Source: Thiohalomonas sp963783235 (GTDB lineage: Bacteria; Pseudomonadota; Gammaproteobacteria; Thiohalomonadales; Thiohalomonadaceae). Taken from it: a stretch of DNA of 64,000 nt. The notes under the pieces are model-generated. The model made no database searches. It saw nothing but the letters and a program-made list of their open reading frames with translations, and was not told the origin of the DNA. Each line of letters opens with the position of its first letter. Position 1 is the first letter of the stretch. Positions 9,515 through 18,869 of this stretch are shown piece after piece. The translations under genes were made by a program, and so were the position numbers. The stretch spans positions 372,001 through 436,000 of the forward strand of contig CAWAMN010000002.1 of assembly GCA_963783235.1 (NCBI GenBank). Direction: 5' to 3'.

Positions 9515-9537
9515 AACGCCCCTCACGGGGCGTTTTT
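9515..9537 (+). terminator. Rho-independent terminator after PilZ gene
   Basis: Stem AACGCCCC / GGGGCGTT with loop TCAC, running into TTTTT. Placed 28 bp after the PilZ stop. Confidence 0.85.
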
Positions 9538-9656
9538 GTTACCTCACCTCGTTCGGCTGCCCCCGGCACGTCCCGAGATCATCCGGTTCAGGCTCAGTTC
9601 GCAGGGTCATCGCTTCGGCACAACTCATCTCCCATACCCCTATAATCCTCCAGCCC

Positions 9657-9804
9657 TTAACAGGCTGTTGAAAAACACCCTCTCCAGAGGGAGAGGGCTG
9701 GGGCGAGGGGACTCAATAAAAGGTAAGTTACTGATTTTACTCCCCTCATCCTAACCTTCTCCCTCAGGGAGAAGGGATAAAACCCTTTTTCAACAGTCTG
9801 TTAG
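9657..9804. repeat. ~150 bp palindromic repeat element (copy 2)
   Basis: Terminal inverted repeats TTAACAGGCTGTTGAAAAA and, reversed, CTAACAGACTGTTGAAAAA. Internal hairpins CCCTCTCC..GGAGAGGG and CTTCTCCCTCAGGGAGAAG. Same orientation as copy 1 at 7421. It fills most of the gene-free stretch 9538-9875. Confidence 0.85.
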
Positions 9805-9875
9805 ACGGATTTGAGCCGGGCCTGGTCCTGTTGCCCCGGGGAGCAGCTTCCGTTCGAGTCGCCCTTTCGAGGAGA

Positions 9876-9910
9876 CAAAAAAAGCGCCCCCGGGAATCGG
9901 GGGCGCTTTA
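9876..9910 (-). terminator. Rho-independent terminator of pstS
   Basis: Stem AAAGCGCCCCC / GGGGGCGCTTT followed on the minus strand by a run of seven T. Located 23 bp beyond the pstS stop. Confidence 0.88.
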
Positions 9911-9933
9911 GAGCGGAGAGAGCAGCCCGCAAA

Positions 9934-10908
9934 TTACTTCAAGGCACTGAGACTCTTTTTGGCCACGCTGGCCGGCAGAGGGATATAGCCATCTTTGACG
10001 ACGACCTGCTGACCCTGCTTGGAGAGCACCATTTTCACGAACTCACGCTCGAGCGGCGCCAGCGGCTTATTGGGGTGCTTGTTCACGTAGACATAGAGGA
10101 AGCGAGCCAGCGGGTATTCACCCGAGAGGGCGTTTTCCGGTTTCGCATCGACGAACTTTTCCCCCTCTTTCCACGCCAGCGGCACGGTGCGTACGCCGGA
10201 GGTCTTGTAGCCCACGCCGGAGTAGCCGATGCCGTTGATTGAGCTGGCAACGGACTGGACGACGGAAGCCGAACCCGGCTGCTCGTTGACGCCGTTCTTG
10301 TAGTCACCCTTGCACAGCGCCGTCTTCTTGAAGTAGCCATAGGTGCCGGAAACGGAGTTGCGGCCGTAGAGCTGGATGCTCTTGGCGCCCATGTTGCCAC
10401 CGAGGCCCAGATCACCCCAGCTGGTGAGGTCGGCCGGAGCGCCGCACTTACGGGTGGCGGAGAACACCGAGTCCACCTGCGGGATGGTCATGCCCTTGAT
10501 GGGGTTGTCCTTGTGGACGAACACGGCCAGGGCGTCGATGGCTACGGGAATCGGGGTCGGCTTGTAGCCGAACTTCTTCTCGAAGCCTTCCAGCTCCTTG
10601 TCCTTCATCTTGCGGCTCATCGGGCCCAGGTTCGAGGTACCTTCGGTGAGCGCGGGCGGTGCCGTGGAGGAGCCGGCCGCCTGGATCTGGATATTAACGT
10701 TCGGATACTCGCGCTTGAAATCCTCGGCCCACAGGGTCATCAGGTTGGCGAGGGTATCAGAGCCGACGGAAGACAGGTTGCCCGAGACGCCGCTGGCGCG
10801 AGAGTAATCGGGGAGAGCCGAATCAATCTTCGGTTCGGCTGCGGCCTGACCGCCGGCCAGAAGCCCGGCAACAAGGCCGGTCGTTGCGAACAGCTTGAAA
10901 GCTTTCAT
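9934..10908 (-). CDS. pstS: Phosphate-binding periplasmic protein PstS
   Basis: 324 aa with a clear signal peptide (FATTGLVAGLLAGGQAAAE). Phosphate-binding features of the family are visible: SVGSDTLANLMTLWAEDFK near the mature N-terminus, QAAGSSTAPPALTEG, and RNSVSGTYGYFK. It captures phosphate in the periplasm and delivers it to PstCA. Own promoter with Pho box at 10966-11007 and own terminator. The gene lies 5.7 kb away from pstCAB, next to phoR. Confidence 0.95.
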   Translation of the reverse strand: MKAFKLFATTGLVAGLLAGGQAAAEPKIDSALPDYSRASGVSGNLSSVGSDTLANLMTLWAEDFKREYPNVNIQIQAAGSSTAPPALTEGTSNLGPMSRKMKDKELEGFEKKFGYKPTPIPVAIDALAVFVHKDNPIKGMTIPQVDSVFSATRKCGAPADLTSWGDLGLGGNMGAKSIQLYGRNSVSGTYGYFKKTALCKGDYKNGVNEQPGSASVVQSVASSINGIGYSGVGYKTSGVRTVPLAWKEGEKFVDAKPENALSGEYPLARFLYVYVNKHPNKPLAPLEREFVKMVLSKQGQQVVVKDGYIPLPASVAKKSLSALK

Positions 10909-10965
10909 ACATGCACTCCTTCACTTCAGTCGATTGATATGCTGAGTGACATGATGCTGCGTCAA

Positions 10966-11007
10966 TGTGACAGCAGTGTGACCGTGAAGTAAACGTTCCG
11001 TGACAGT
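10966..11007. promoter_or_regulatory. Pho box before pstS
   Basis: TGACA/TGACC units on the + strand at 10968, 10979 and 11001 keep an 11-bp phase (the 10990 unit is degenerate, TAAAC). They lie 58-100 bp upstream of the pstS ATG and read as TGTCA repeats in its direction. Confidence 0.8.
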
Positions 11008-11011
11008 GAAG

Positions 11012-12334
11012 TCAGACCGGATGCCGAATGGATTTCCTCCCGCTGCGATGGATGCGCGAGACGGGAAAATCGAAGCTGAAGGTGCTGCCCTTGCCCGGCG
11101 TACTCTCAATGCGCAAGCGCGCTTCGTGCCGGTTAAGGACGTGCTTGACGATGGCAAGGCCCAGACCGGTCCCGCCGCTGTCACGGGATCGACCCACGTC
11201 CACGCGATAGAACCGCTCCGTCAGACGCGGGATATGGCGTGCCTCGATACCGATACCGGTATCGGAAACCTCGTAGTAAGCCCCCTGATCGTCGGACCAC
11301 CAACGGATGTGAATGCGCCCCCCCTCCGGCGTGTAGCGCAGCGCATTGGTCACCAGGTTGGTGAAGGCGCTGTGGAGTTCCCGGTCCGATCCGTAGAGCC
11401 CGAGGTCCGATTCGGCCTCGAAGGCCACCCGTTGCCCCTTCTTTGCCGCGATGGGCTCCACATCTTCCCGGATAGTGGCAATGAGCGCCGGCACGGCTAC
11501 GGGCTCATCCGGTGGACGGTTGCGATCGGTCTCCAGGCGTGACAGCAACAACAAATCCTCCACAATGTGCTGCATACGGCGCGCCTGCTGCTGCATCAGC
11601 ACCAGTGAGCGATTCCATTCCCGTGCGCACTCGTCGTCGGTGTCGATGATGGTCTCCAGAAAACCGCTGACCACCGTCAGGGGCGTTCGCAGCTCGTGGG
11701 AGACATTGGCGACGAAATCCCGGCGCATCTGTTCGATACGCTGCTGCTGGCTGACGTCCCGCAGAATCAGCAGCCGCCGGTCACGGCCATAGGGGATGAC
11801 TCTGACCCTCAGGATCAGCGCCCGGTCCTTGGGAGCGGGGATCAGCAGATACCCCTCCTCGTTCCCTTTCTCAAGGAAACTGCCGAACTCGGGATAGCGG
11901 ATCAGGTTATCGATGCGTTGTCCGACATCCTGCCCCGCGTGCAAGCCGACAAGCTGCTGGGCGGCGTTGTTGAACCACTGAATTTCATCACTGGGTCCGA
12001 GTACCACGGTGGCGTCGGGCATCGCCGACGTCGCTTCCTGGAACTGGCTGAGGATGGAGGCAAGGCGCCGTTTCCGCGACCGGGCCCGTCGCTGGACGCC
12101 ATAGAAGAGATAGAAGATCTCGCCCCAGATACCGCTCGCTTCGGGTGGATGATAGGCGCGACCTTTGCGCAGCCACTTTTCGAGGCGACGCAGGTTTTGT
12201 AAATGCCAGAGCAGATAGGCAAGCAGTCCGAGAAAAACAAAGAGTCCGGACCTGTCGAGGACCGCCCCGATGATCCAGGCGCCGGCCAAAATGGCGCCCA
12301 AACGAAAGAATTCGGCAGTCCAGGGGCGTGACAA
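11012..12334 (-). CDS. phoR: Phosphate regulon sensor histidine kinase PhoR
   Basis: Membrane sensor kinase that phosphorylates PhoB when phosphate is scarce. I choose the TTG start at 12334 (MSRPWTAEFF): AAGGA lies 8 nt upstream and the resulting 440 aa fits PhoR length; no ATG suits. Order: two membrane helices (about 8-40), PAS domain (about 95-190, PDATVVLGPSDEIQWFNNAA), H-box NVSHELRTPL, then N, G1 and G2 ATPase boxes (VTNALRYTPEG, VSDTGIGIE, GGTGLGLAIVKHVL). It follows phoB by 5 bp. Confidence 0.94.
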   Translation of the reverse strand: MSRPWTAEFFRLGAILAGAWIIGAVLDRSGLFVFLGLLAYLLWHLQNLRRLEKWLRKGRAYHPPEASGIWGEIFYLFYGVQRRARSRKRRLASILSQFQEATSAMPDATVVLGPSDEIQWFNNAAQQLVGLHAGQDVGQRIDNLIRYPEFGSFLEKGNEEGYLLIPAPKDRALILRVRVIPYGRDRRLLILRDVSQQQRIEQMRRDFVANVSHELRTPLTVVSGFLETIIDTDDECAREWNRSLVLMQQQARRMQHIVEDLLLLSRLETDRNRPPDEPVAVPALIATIREDVEPIAAKKGQRVAFEAESDLGLYGSDRELHSAFTNLVTNALRYTPEGGRIHIRWWSDDQGAYYEVSDTGIGIEARHIPRLTERFYRVDVGRSRDSGGTGLGLAIVKHVLNRHEARLRIESTPGKGSTFSFDFPVSRIHRSGRKSIRHPV

Positions 12335-12339
12335 GGGAT

Positions 12340-13032
12340 TTATCCTTGGGGTGAAAAACGATAGCCGGCGCCGCGAACCGTTTGTATCAGCCCGTCGTGC
12401 CCGGTCGGGCTCAGGGCCTTGCGGAGGCGACGGATATGCACATCCACCGTGCGCTCTTCCACCACGGCTCCGCGGCTCCAAACCATATCCAGCAATTGAG
12501 AGCGGCTATAGACGCGCTCCGGGTGAGACATGAAAAAATGCAACAGGCGGAACTCCGTCGGCCCCATGTCGAGCGCCTGCTCATCGGCACTCACGCGATG
12601 ACTGTTGGCGTCCAGCCTCAACCCTTTGGCCTCAAGAATCCCCTCCAGGTTGTCCTGGGAGACGCGGCGCAAGACCGCCTTAATGCGGGCGATGAGCTCC
12701 CGGGGGGAGAAGGGCTTGGTGATGTAATCATCTGCCCCCACCTCCAGCCCGCGTATCCGGTCATCCTCTTCACTGCGTGCCGTTAGCATGATGATGGGCA
12801 GATCCTTGGTGTAATCATCCTTTTGCAGCCGCCGCGCCAATTCGATACCGCTGGTGCCCGGCAACATCCAGTCGAGCAGCAGCAGGTCTGGCCGGTTGTC
12901 CGCCAGCACCCGGTCCGCTTCGGCCGCATCGCCGGCCTCCAGGGTCGTGAACCCGGCACGCTCCAACGCCATTGAGACCATGGTGCGGATTGCCGGTTCG
13001 TCCTCGACGAGAAGAATGCTCTTGCCTGTCAT
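12340..13032 (-). CDS. phoB: Phosphate regulon response regulator PhoB
   Basis: 230 aa, OmpR/PhoB family. Receiver domain with acidic pocket (VEDE), phospho-acceptor Asp54 in LLLLDWMLPGTSG and conserved Lys in ITKPFSPREL. The C-terminal winged helix (about 130-228) ends VDVHIRRLRKAL and TVRGAGYRFSP. It binds the Pho boxes seen at 4201, 10966 and 13079. First gene of the leftward phoB-phoR pair, with its own Pho box for autoregulation. Confidence 0.96.
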   Translation of the reverse strand: MTGKSILLVEDEPAIRTMVSMALERAGFTTLEAGDAAEADRVLADNRPDLLLLDWMLPGTSGIELARRLQKDDYTKDLPIIMLTARSEEDDRIRGLEVGADDYITKPFSPRELIARIKAVLRRVSQDNLEGILEAKGLRLDANSHRVSADEQALDMGPTEFRLLHFFMSHPERVYSRSQLLDMVWSRGAVVEERTVDVHIRRLRKALSPTGHDGLIQTVRGAGYRFSPQG

Positions 13033-13078
13033 AGTTTTTCGGACACTATTGCAAATTCCCCTCCATTAAAGGGCAGCA

Positions 13079-13099
13079 ATGTGACAAGGGTGTGACACG
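13079..13099. promoter_or_regulatory. Pho box before phoB
   Basis: TGACA at 13082 and 13093 (+ strand), 11 bp apart, 50-65 bp upstream of the phoB ATG. It also lies 76-96 bp upstream of the divergent hydrolase gene at 13175. Confidence 0.75.
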
Positions 13100-13174
13100 C
13101 GGGGTAATCGCCGCTCATTCCGCCCTCTGGTACGATGGAGACCGGGCCCAATGTTACACGCAGAGGGAAGTTGT

Positions 13175-13984
13175 ATGAACCTGAGGCTCTCGACGGGCTT
13201 AAACGAGGCGCCATCCCGACCCACGGGTCCGGTGCGCCTGTTTGCCGAAGCGGATCACAGCGTCTACTGGGTAGGGACGATTGATGACTCGGCTTTTCGC
13301 TGCAACACCTATCTGATTATCGACGGCAATGAGGGTTATTTGGTGGATCCGGGCAACCGGCGCCATTTCAACCAGGTTCGGAGTCACGTCAGCGAGCTGA
13401 TCGAGCCGCACCGGGTATCCGGCTTGATTATCTGTCACCAGGACCCGGATGTCGCCGCCTCGTTTGGTGACTGGCTAACGCTGAATCCAGCCTTGACCGT
13501 ATTCACCAGCCCCCGCACCGAGATACTGTTACCTCATTACGGTACAACCGGTTACGCCTTCCACGACGTCGAAGCGGCTCCGACCCATTCCCTCCCATCG
13601 GGGCGGGAACTGCAGTTCCTGGGTGCACCGTTTCTGCACTCGCCGATGGCCTTCGCCACCTTCGATGAAACCAGCGGCAGCCTTTTCACCGGTGATGTAT
13701 TCGCCGCAGTGGACGCCGACTGGCAGTTCGTAGTGACCGATTTTGAGGCACATGCCAACAAAATGGACCTGTTTCACCTGGATTATATGGCCTCAGGCAA
13801 GGCGGCCCGCGGGTTTGCGAGGCGCATACGGGAACTGCCTGTCGGGGCCATTCTGCCGCAGCACGGCTCCCTGATACCGCCGCACTTCGTAGCGGAGGCA
13901 ATGGAATACCTGGAGGAGCTGCAGTGTGGCCTGGATTTGCTCTACCCGGAGACTTCGGACAGAACCGGGGATGGGCTCGAGTAA
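13175..13984 (+). CDS. MBL-fold hydrolase of the ODP (di-iron, FprA-like) type
   Basis: 269 aa from the ATG reading MNLRLSTGLN, which has GAGGGA 6 nt upstream. The fold is metallo-beta-lactamase: CNTYLIIDGNEGYLVDPG, then ICHQDPDVAASF in place of the classic HxHxDH, LHSPMAFATFDE, LFTGDVFAA and ILPQHGSLIP. CHQDPD is characteristic of the ODP subgroup related to the di-iron domain of flavo-diiron proteins, here without a flavodoxin domain. Oxygen/NO sensing or reduction is possible; function unproven. Divergent from phoB. Confidence 0.78.
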   Translation: MNLRLSTGLNEAPSRPTGPVRLFAEADHSVYWVGTIDDSAFRCNTYLIIDGNEGYLVDPGNRRHFNQVRSHVSELIEPHRVSGLIICHQDPDVAASFGDWLTLNPALTVFTSPRTEILLPHYGTTGYAFHDVEAAPTHSLPSGRELQFLGAPFLHSPMAFATFDETSGSLFTGDVFAAVDADWQFVVTDFEAHANKMDLFHLDYMASGKAARGFARRIRELPVGAILPQHGSLIPPHFVAEAMEYLEELQCGLDLLYPETSDRTGDGLE

Positions 13985-13985
13985 G

Positions 13986-14013
13986 GCTACGGGACCCGCA
14001 GGAGTCCCGTAAC
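13986..14013. terminator. Hairpin between convergent genes (weak terminator)
   Basis: Stem TACGGGAC / GTCCCGTA separates the convergent hydrolase and ilvD. No T-run on either side, so any terminator activity is a guess. Confidence 0.4.
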
Positions 14014-14023
14014 CGCCTCCCGA

Positions 14024-15882
14024 TTATTTTTCCAGCTGTGTGACGTCCCGCACCGCACCGCGGGCGGCGGAGGTGGTCATGGCCGCATAGGCCTTGAGCG
14101 CGGCCGATACCTGCCGCTCGCGACCAACCGGCTTCCAGGCGTCGGCGCCCTTGGCCTCCATCGCCTCGCGACGCCGGGCCAATTCCTGGTCGGAAAGGAC
14201 CACGCGGATGCTACGGTTCGGGATATCGATCTCGATCGTATCGCCGGTTCTCACCAGGCCGATGGCGCCCCCTTCGGCCGCCTCCGGCGAGACGTGGCCG
14301 ATGGAAAGGCCCGAGGTGCCGCCGGAGAAGCGCCCGTCGGTGAGCAGGGCACACTCCTTGCCCAGCCCCTTGGATTTGATGTAGCTGGTGGGATAGAGCA
14401 TCTCCTGCATGCCGGGTCCGCCGCGCGGCCCTTCGTAGCGGATGATCACCACGTCGCCCGCCTTGACCTTGTCGTTGAGGATGCTGTCGACGGCCGCATC
14501 CTGGCTTTCGAAGATCACGCGCCGGACCGGAGAACTTCAGGATGGACTCGTCCACGCCGGCGGTTTTGACCACACAGCCGTCCTCGGCGATGTTGCCGTA
14601 GAGCACCGCCAGGCCGCCCTCCTGCGAGAAGGCATGCTCATAGTCGCGGATGCAGCCGTTTTCCCGATCGAGGTCCAGCGCTGGGTAGCGCTTGTCCTGG
14701 CTGAAGGCGGTCTGGGTCGGCACGCCGCCGGGGGCGGCTTGGAAGAAATTCCAGCGCTTCCGGCGTCTTGGGTGCGGCGGACATCCCACAGGTCGACCGC
14801 TTCGCCCATGGAGCCGGCGTGAACGGTGGGCACGTCGCGGTGCAGCAGACCGGCTCGCTCCAGTTCGCCAAGGATCGCCCATGATGCCGCCGGCGCGATG
14901 CACATCTTCCATATGGTACTGCTGGGTAGAGGGCGCCACTTTGCACAGGTGCGGCACCTTGCGGGAGAGCCGGTCGATGTCGGCCATGGTGAAATCCACC
15001 TCCCCCTCCTGGGCCGCAGCCAGCAGGTGCAGGATGGTATTGGTGGAGCCGCCCATGGCGATATCCAGGCCCATCGCGTTTTCAAACGCCTCGAAGGTGG
15101 CGATGGAGCGCGGCAGAACGGATTCGTCGTCCTCCTCGTAATAGCGCTTGGCGAGCGCGACCACCATGCGACCCGCCTCCTGGAACAGCCGTTTACGATC
15201 GGCGTGGGTGGCCAGCAGGGTGCCGTTTCCGGGCAGGGACAGGCCCAGGGCCTCGGTGAGACAGTTCATGGAATTGGCGGTAAACATGCCGGAACAGGAG
15301 CCGCACGTGGGGCAGGCGGAGCGCTCCATGGTCGGCGACATCTTCATCCGTTTCGTTGGGGTCGGCCGCGGCGACCATGGCGTCCACCAGGTCCAGGTGC
15401 ACCTCGCCGCCCTTGACCACCGCCTTGCCCGCCTCCATGGGCCCGCCGGAGACGAAGATGGTGGGGATATTCAGGCGCATTGCGGCGTTCAGCATTCCCG
15501 GGGTGATCTTGTCGCAGTTGGAGATGCACACCAGCGCGTCGGCGCAGTGGGCATTGACCATGTACTCCACCGAGTCGGCAATGATCTCGCGCGAGGGCAG
15601 TGAGTAGAGCATGCCGCCGTGGCCCATGGCGATGCCGTCATCGACCGCGATGGTGTTGAATTCCTTGGCCACACCGCCGGCCGCCTCGATCTCCCGCGCC
15701 ACCAGCTGGCCCATATCCTTGAGATGCACATGGCCGGGCACGAACTGGGTGAATGAGTTGGCGATGGCGATGATCGGCTTGCTGCCGAAGTCATCGTCTT
15801 TCATACCGGTGGCGCGCCAGAGGGCGCGGGCGCCGGCCATGTTGCGGCCGTGAGTCGAGGTCCAGGAGCGATAACGCGGCAT
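14024..15882 (-). pseudogene. ilvD: Dihydroxy-acid dehydratase IlvD, several frameshifts
   Basis: IlvD makes the 2-keto acids in valine, leucine and isoleucine synthesis. About 619 codons span the locus, the normal length. Iron-sulfur cysteines are visible in LVCISNCDKITPGM and SACPTCGSCSGMF, and the C-terminal domain in EGPRGGPGMQEMLYP and LLTDGRFSGGTSG. Conserved sequence changes frame near 15335, 14880, 14765 and 14525, so the given sequence cannot make the protein. With conservation intact between breaks, indel sequencing errors are the likelier cause. Monocistronic as far as visible. Confidence 0.88.
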
Positions 15883-15997
15883 GGAAAAACCTTTCTGTTA
15901 AAGGGACGAATATCAGCATCCGGCCGGAAAGGCCGTCAATCAGGATAGGATAACAGAGAGGTTCACTCGAAGGGATAAGGGCTACGGGATGAGGGAC

Positions 15998-16024
15998 TGC
16001 ACGCGCGGAATCCGCGCGTGCAGA
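15998..16024. other. GC-rich perfect hairpin
   Basis: Stem CTGCACGCGCGG / CCGCGCGTGCAG around AAT, directly after the stop of the leftward peptidoglycan-binding gene. No T-run follows; possibly a terminator or repeat. Confidence 0.55.
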
Positions 16025-16032
16025 GAATGGCG

Positions 16033-16567
16033 CTACATTCCAGGAGTGGACATGGAGCCATCGCCGGTAGCACCATCCTGCATGCCCTCATCCGGCACAC
16101 TCCTGTCCTGCATGCCGCCGTTCTGCACACCGGTGTCCGCACCCTCTTCACTCTCGATGAAAGCTGAAAATTCGGATGCCTCGGCATCAAGCCCGAGCGC
16201 GCTGATCGTTTCACGGTTGATGTCTCCCGACGCCTGCATGCCCTCCGACCGCTGGAAGTCGTTGAGGGCGCTCCGGGTCTGAGGCCCGAGGAATCCCATC
16301 TTGAGGACCCGCCGAGAAGCCTTCGCGGTTCAGCGCCTGCTGCACCTGCAGCACGGCCTCCGAACGCTCACCCTGAGTAGCCCGGGATTGGGCACCCGGC
16401 TGCTGCATCGCACCCTGCTGCGGGGTTCCCGACGGTTCTGCCGCGCCCGGCGGCATTGTTCCGGCAGTGCCGGCCCCTGACGGTTCACCTGCCGCATGAA
16501 CGATTGGCGCCGCGACTAGCGCGGCAGCGGCACACAGGCCGAGAATGGAATGATGTTGCATGGTCAC
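16033..16567 (-). pseudogene. Secreted peptidoglycan-binding domain protein, one frameshift
   Basis: The N-terminal frame gives a signal peptide (ILGLCAAAALVAAPIVHA), a Gly/Pro/Gln-rich linker and the start of a PG_binding_1 domain (VLQVQQALNREGFSA). After a shift near 16308 another frame continues the same domain (VLKMGFLGPQTRSALNDFQ) and ends in a Gly/Met-rich low-complexity tail. Joined length about 177 aa. A single-base error is likely. Role: probably binds cell wall from the periplasm; no catalytic domain seen. Confidence 0.72.
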
Positions 16568-16633
16568 CTCCTTGTGGCTTTTTCACAACTTCTCTCCAGT
16601 ACTCCTCGAAGCGTATACCGAACGGCAGGGGTT

Positions 16634-18772
16634 TCAAGGGCGCTCGCGGTGTTTGGCAGAAATGGGCCGGTTTACTGGTGATGCCAATCTGGCCAACGGT
16701 TGGTGCGGCGGTACCTCACAGCCGCCTGGATGTCCATCGAAGCGCCGTACCAGCGGCGAGGCGGTGACCGGCCACTGCCCTTTCACCCGATTGTCAGGCG
16801 CATCCCCGGCAAAAACCAGATAGCCGTACTTGCCGTAGTGAGGCACTTTGCGGGCGAGCCCTGGAACGGCGGCCGGCGTGTCCGCGCCCAACCAGGCGAT
16901 CGAAGGCGCGCTTTCCCGTGGAGCGGTCAGCACGAAGCTCTGGCCATCCCGCGGCCAGTGATGCTCCTCCAGGTGAACCGAGTCGTCCGCCACTTGTGCC
17001 GAGTCGCCCAGCGCTTCGGAAAGTTCACTCCGAAACCGGTTGGCCCACCCCAGCAGCCATACCGGCCGGTCCGTCGGCAGTGATGCCATTTCGGCGTCCG
17101 AACGGACGGTGATGCCGGGCTGGCCGGCCGCCCAACTCGCGGCCAGTTCTTTATAGGCCCGACGCATGAGCTCCGGTCCTTGGGAGGGGACGACCAGGAC
17201 AAGGCGTCCGGCACCGAGCAGCGAATCCAGGGAGACCGGGATCTCTCCCGGCAGCAGCCGCCGGAAAACATCGAAACGGGGGTCAACCGAAACGCACTGT
17301 GCTTCGGTCGGCAGGGACAGTGAGACCTCAGTGCGTTCACCGTCCAAGGCCACCCGGCGCTCCAGCACATCGCCACTGGAGAGCCGAACCGCAATCGGCA
17401 CCTGCAAGGGAAAAGGCGCACCGGGAGTCTCCTGAGCCAGGGTCAGGACCAATTTTCCCTTCTCCCTCGAGAGCGCTTCGAGTTCCAGACGCGGCGCTCC
17501 CGGACGCTCAACCCAATGCCCGAAAAACCCGGACAGGTCTTTGCTGCTGACCGCTTCGAACGCCCGGCGAACATCGGTATAGGAAGCTTCGGTAAATCGG
17601 TTTTCCCGATAAAGGTGCCGCAGCCCCTCCAGAAAGGTTTCATCACCGAGGCGCAGGCGCAACATGTGGAACAGCATCAGCGCCTTGCCGTATCCGATGG
17701 CCTGACTGGCACCACTGTGCCGTGATGTGAAGGCGGATAGCGGGAAATCACGGCTGCCCGAAACGTATTCGGCATATTTCTGCAATTGGTCGCGACGGTA
17801 CTCGGCGCCCCTTCCGCGGCGCTCCTTGAGCAGGTGGTCGGCCATGTAGGCGGTCAGCCCCTCGCTCCAGTTGCCGGCCCGATAGTCCACGTACACACCA
17901 TTCCCCCACCAGTTGTGCACGATTTCATGGGGATAGGAAGAGTGGACAATGAACGGCAGGCGCAACACCCGGGGCCCCATTAACGTAAAGGAGGGCATTC
18001 CATAGCCCGTCTCCCAGAAATTGGCTACCAGTGCAAATTTCGCATAGGGGTAATCCCCCATCAGCGCGCTGAATAATTCGAGGTACTCACCGGTGGCATC
18101 CAAATAGCGCCGCGCCAGCTTCGGGCTCTTCTCGCGCAGGTAGACTTGGGCCTCGGCCGGTCCGGCGGGCTGGCGGCTGACATGGAATCTGCCGGCAACG
18201 AGGTAAATCTGGTCCTGGGGGTGACGCTCGGTCCAACGCATGGTGCCGCCCTCTCCCTCGCCCCCGGCACCCTGGCTGACACTCCTCCAGCCGTCGGGCG
18301 CCTCGACCTCCAGGGAGAAAGTGATGCGGTGTTCCGAACCGAAGAAGGGTACCCAGCCGCTCGCGCCCCCCAGATAGACACCATCATCCGCGATATAGCC
18401 GGGCGTCATCTGTCGGCGCCGGCCCACCCCTTCGCCGAATTCTCCAAGCGGGTGATGCAGGCGGCCTGCATAGCGCAGCTTTACCCGCCTTGCCCCTTTC
18501 GGCAAATCCAGGCGGTAGCGTTCGAAGGGGATCGCGCCTTTATCCCGGCCCAATCGCTCCAGTCTCGCCCCGTCTAGCGCCTTCGGCTGGAGCCCCGCAT
18601 GCAGTTCGAAAACCGGATCGGAGGCCGGCGGCTCGGGCCAGATAATCGTATCGGTAACCGCCAGTGCATGGGCTTCGGGCTTCAGAGTGACCCGGATCTG
18701 ATGCTCGAGCACCGGGGCGGCCGCCGCCGGAAAAGCGATCAGCCAGAGGGTCATTACCGCGGATAGGCGCAT
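16634..18772 (-). CDS. M1-family (gluzincin) aminopeptidase-like exported protein
   Basis: 712 aa from the ATG reading MRLSAVMTLW, with GGGAGG 4-5 nt upstream; an in-frame extension upstream lacks support. Signal peptide (LWLIAFPAAAA), beta-rich N-domain, then the zinc site SYPHEIVHNWWGN (HExxH) with the third ligand in NWSEGLTAYMADH 18 residues on. The GxMEN substrate motif of classic M1 enzymes is replaced by YGMPSFTLMG, so peptide specificity probably differs. The last ~190 residues form a separate domain. Divergent from the ChaN gene. Confidence 0.83.
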   Translation of the reverse strand: MRLSAVMTLWLIAFPAAAAPVLEHQIRVTLKPEAHALAVTDTIIWPEPPASDPVFELHAGLQPKALDGARLERLGRDKGAIPFERYRLDLPKGARRVKLRYAGRLHHPLGEFGEGVGRRRQMTPGYIADDGVYLGGASGWVPFFGSEHRITFSLEVEAPDGWRSVSQGAGGEGEGGTMRWTERHPQDQIYLVAGRFHVSRQPAGPAEAQVYLREKSPKLARRYLDATGEYLELFSALMGDYPYAKFALVANFWETGYGMPSFTLMGPRVLRLPFIVHSSYPHEIVHNWWGNGVYVDYRAGNWSEGLTAYMADHLLKERRGRGAEYRRDQLQKYAEYVSGSRDFPLSAFTSRHSGASQAIGYGKALMLFHMLRLRLGDETFLEGLRHLYRENRFTEASYTDVRRAFEAVSSKDLSGFFGHWVERPGAPRLELEALSREKGKLVLTLAQETPGAPFPLQVPIAVRLSSGDVLERRVALDGERTEVSLSLPTEAQCVSVDPRFDVFRRLLPGEIPVSLDSLLGAGRLVLVVPSQGPELMRRAYKELAASWAAGQPGITVRSDAEMASLPTDRPVWLLGWANRFRSELSEALGDSAQVADDSVHLEEHHWPRDGQSFVLTAPRESAPSIAWLGADTPAAVPGLARKVPHYGKYGYLVFAGDAPDNRVKGQWPVTASPLVRRFDGHPGGCEVPPHQPLARLASPVNRPISAKHRERP

Positions 18773-18869
18773 GCAACCTCCCGAAAATTCAATGGAAAAA
18801 CGGCATGTATTATAGTTGCATGGATGGGTACCCATCGCGGACCCCGTGTTTAAAGAAAAAGGACTGTCG

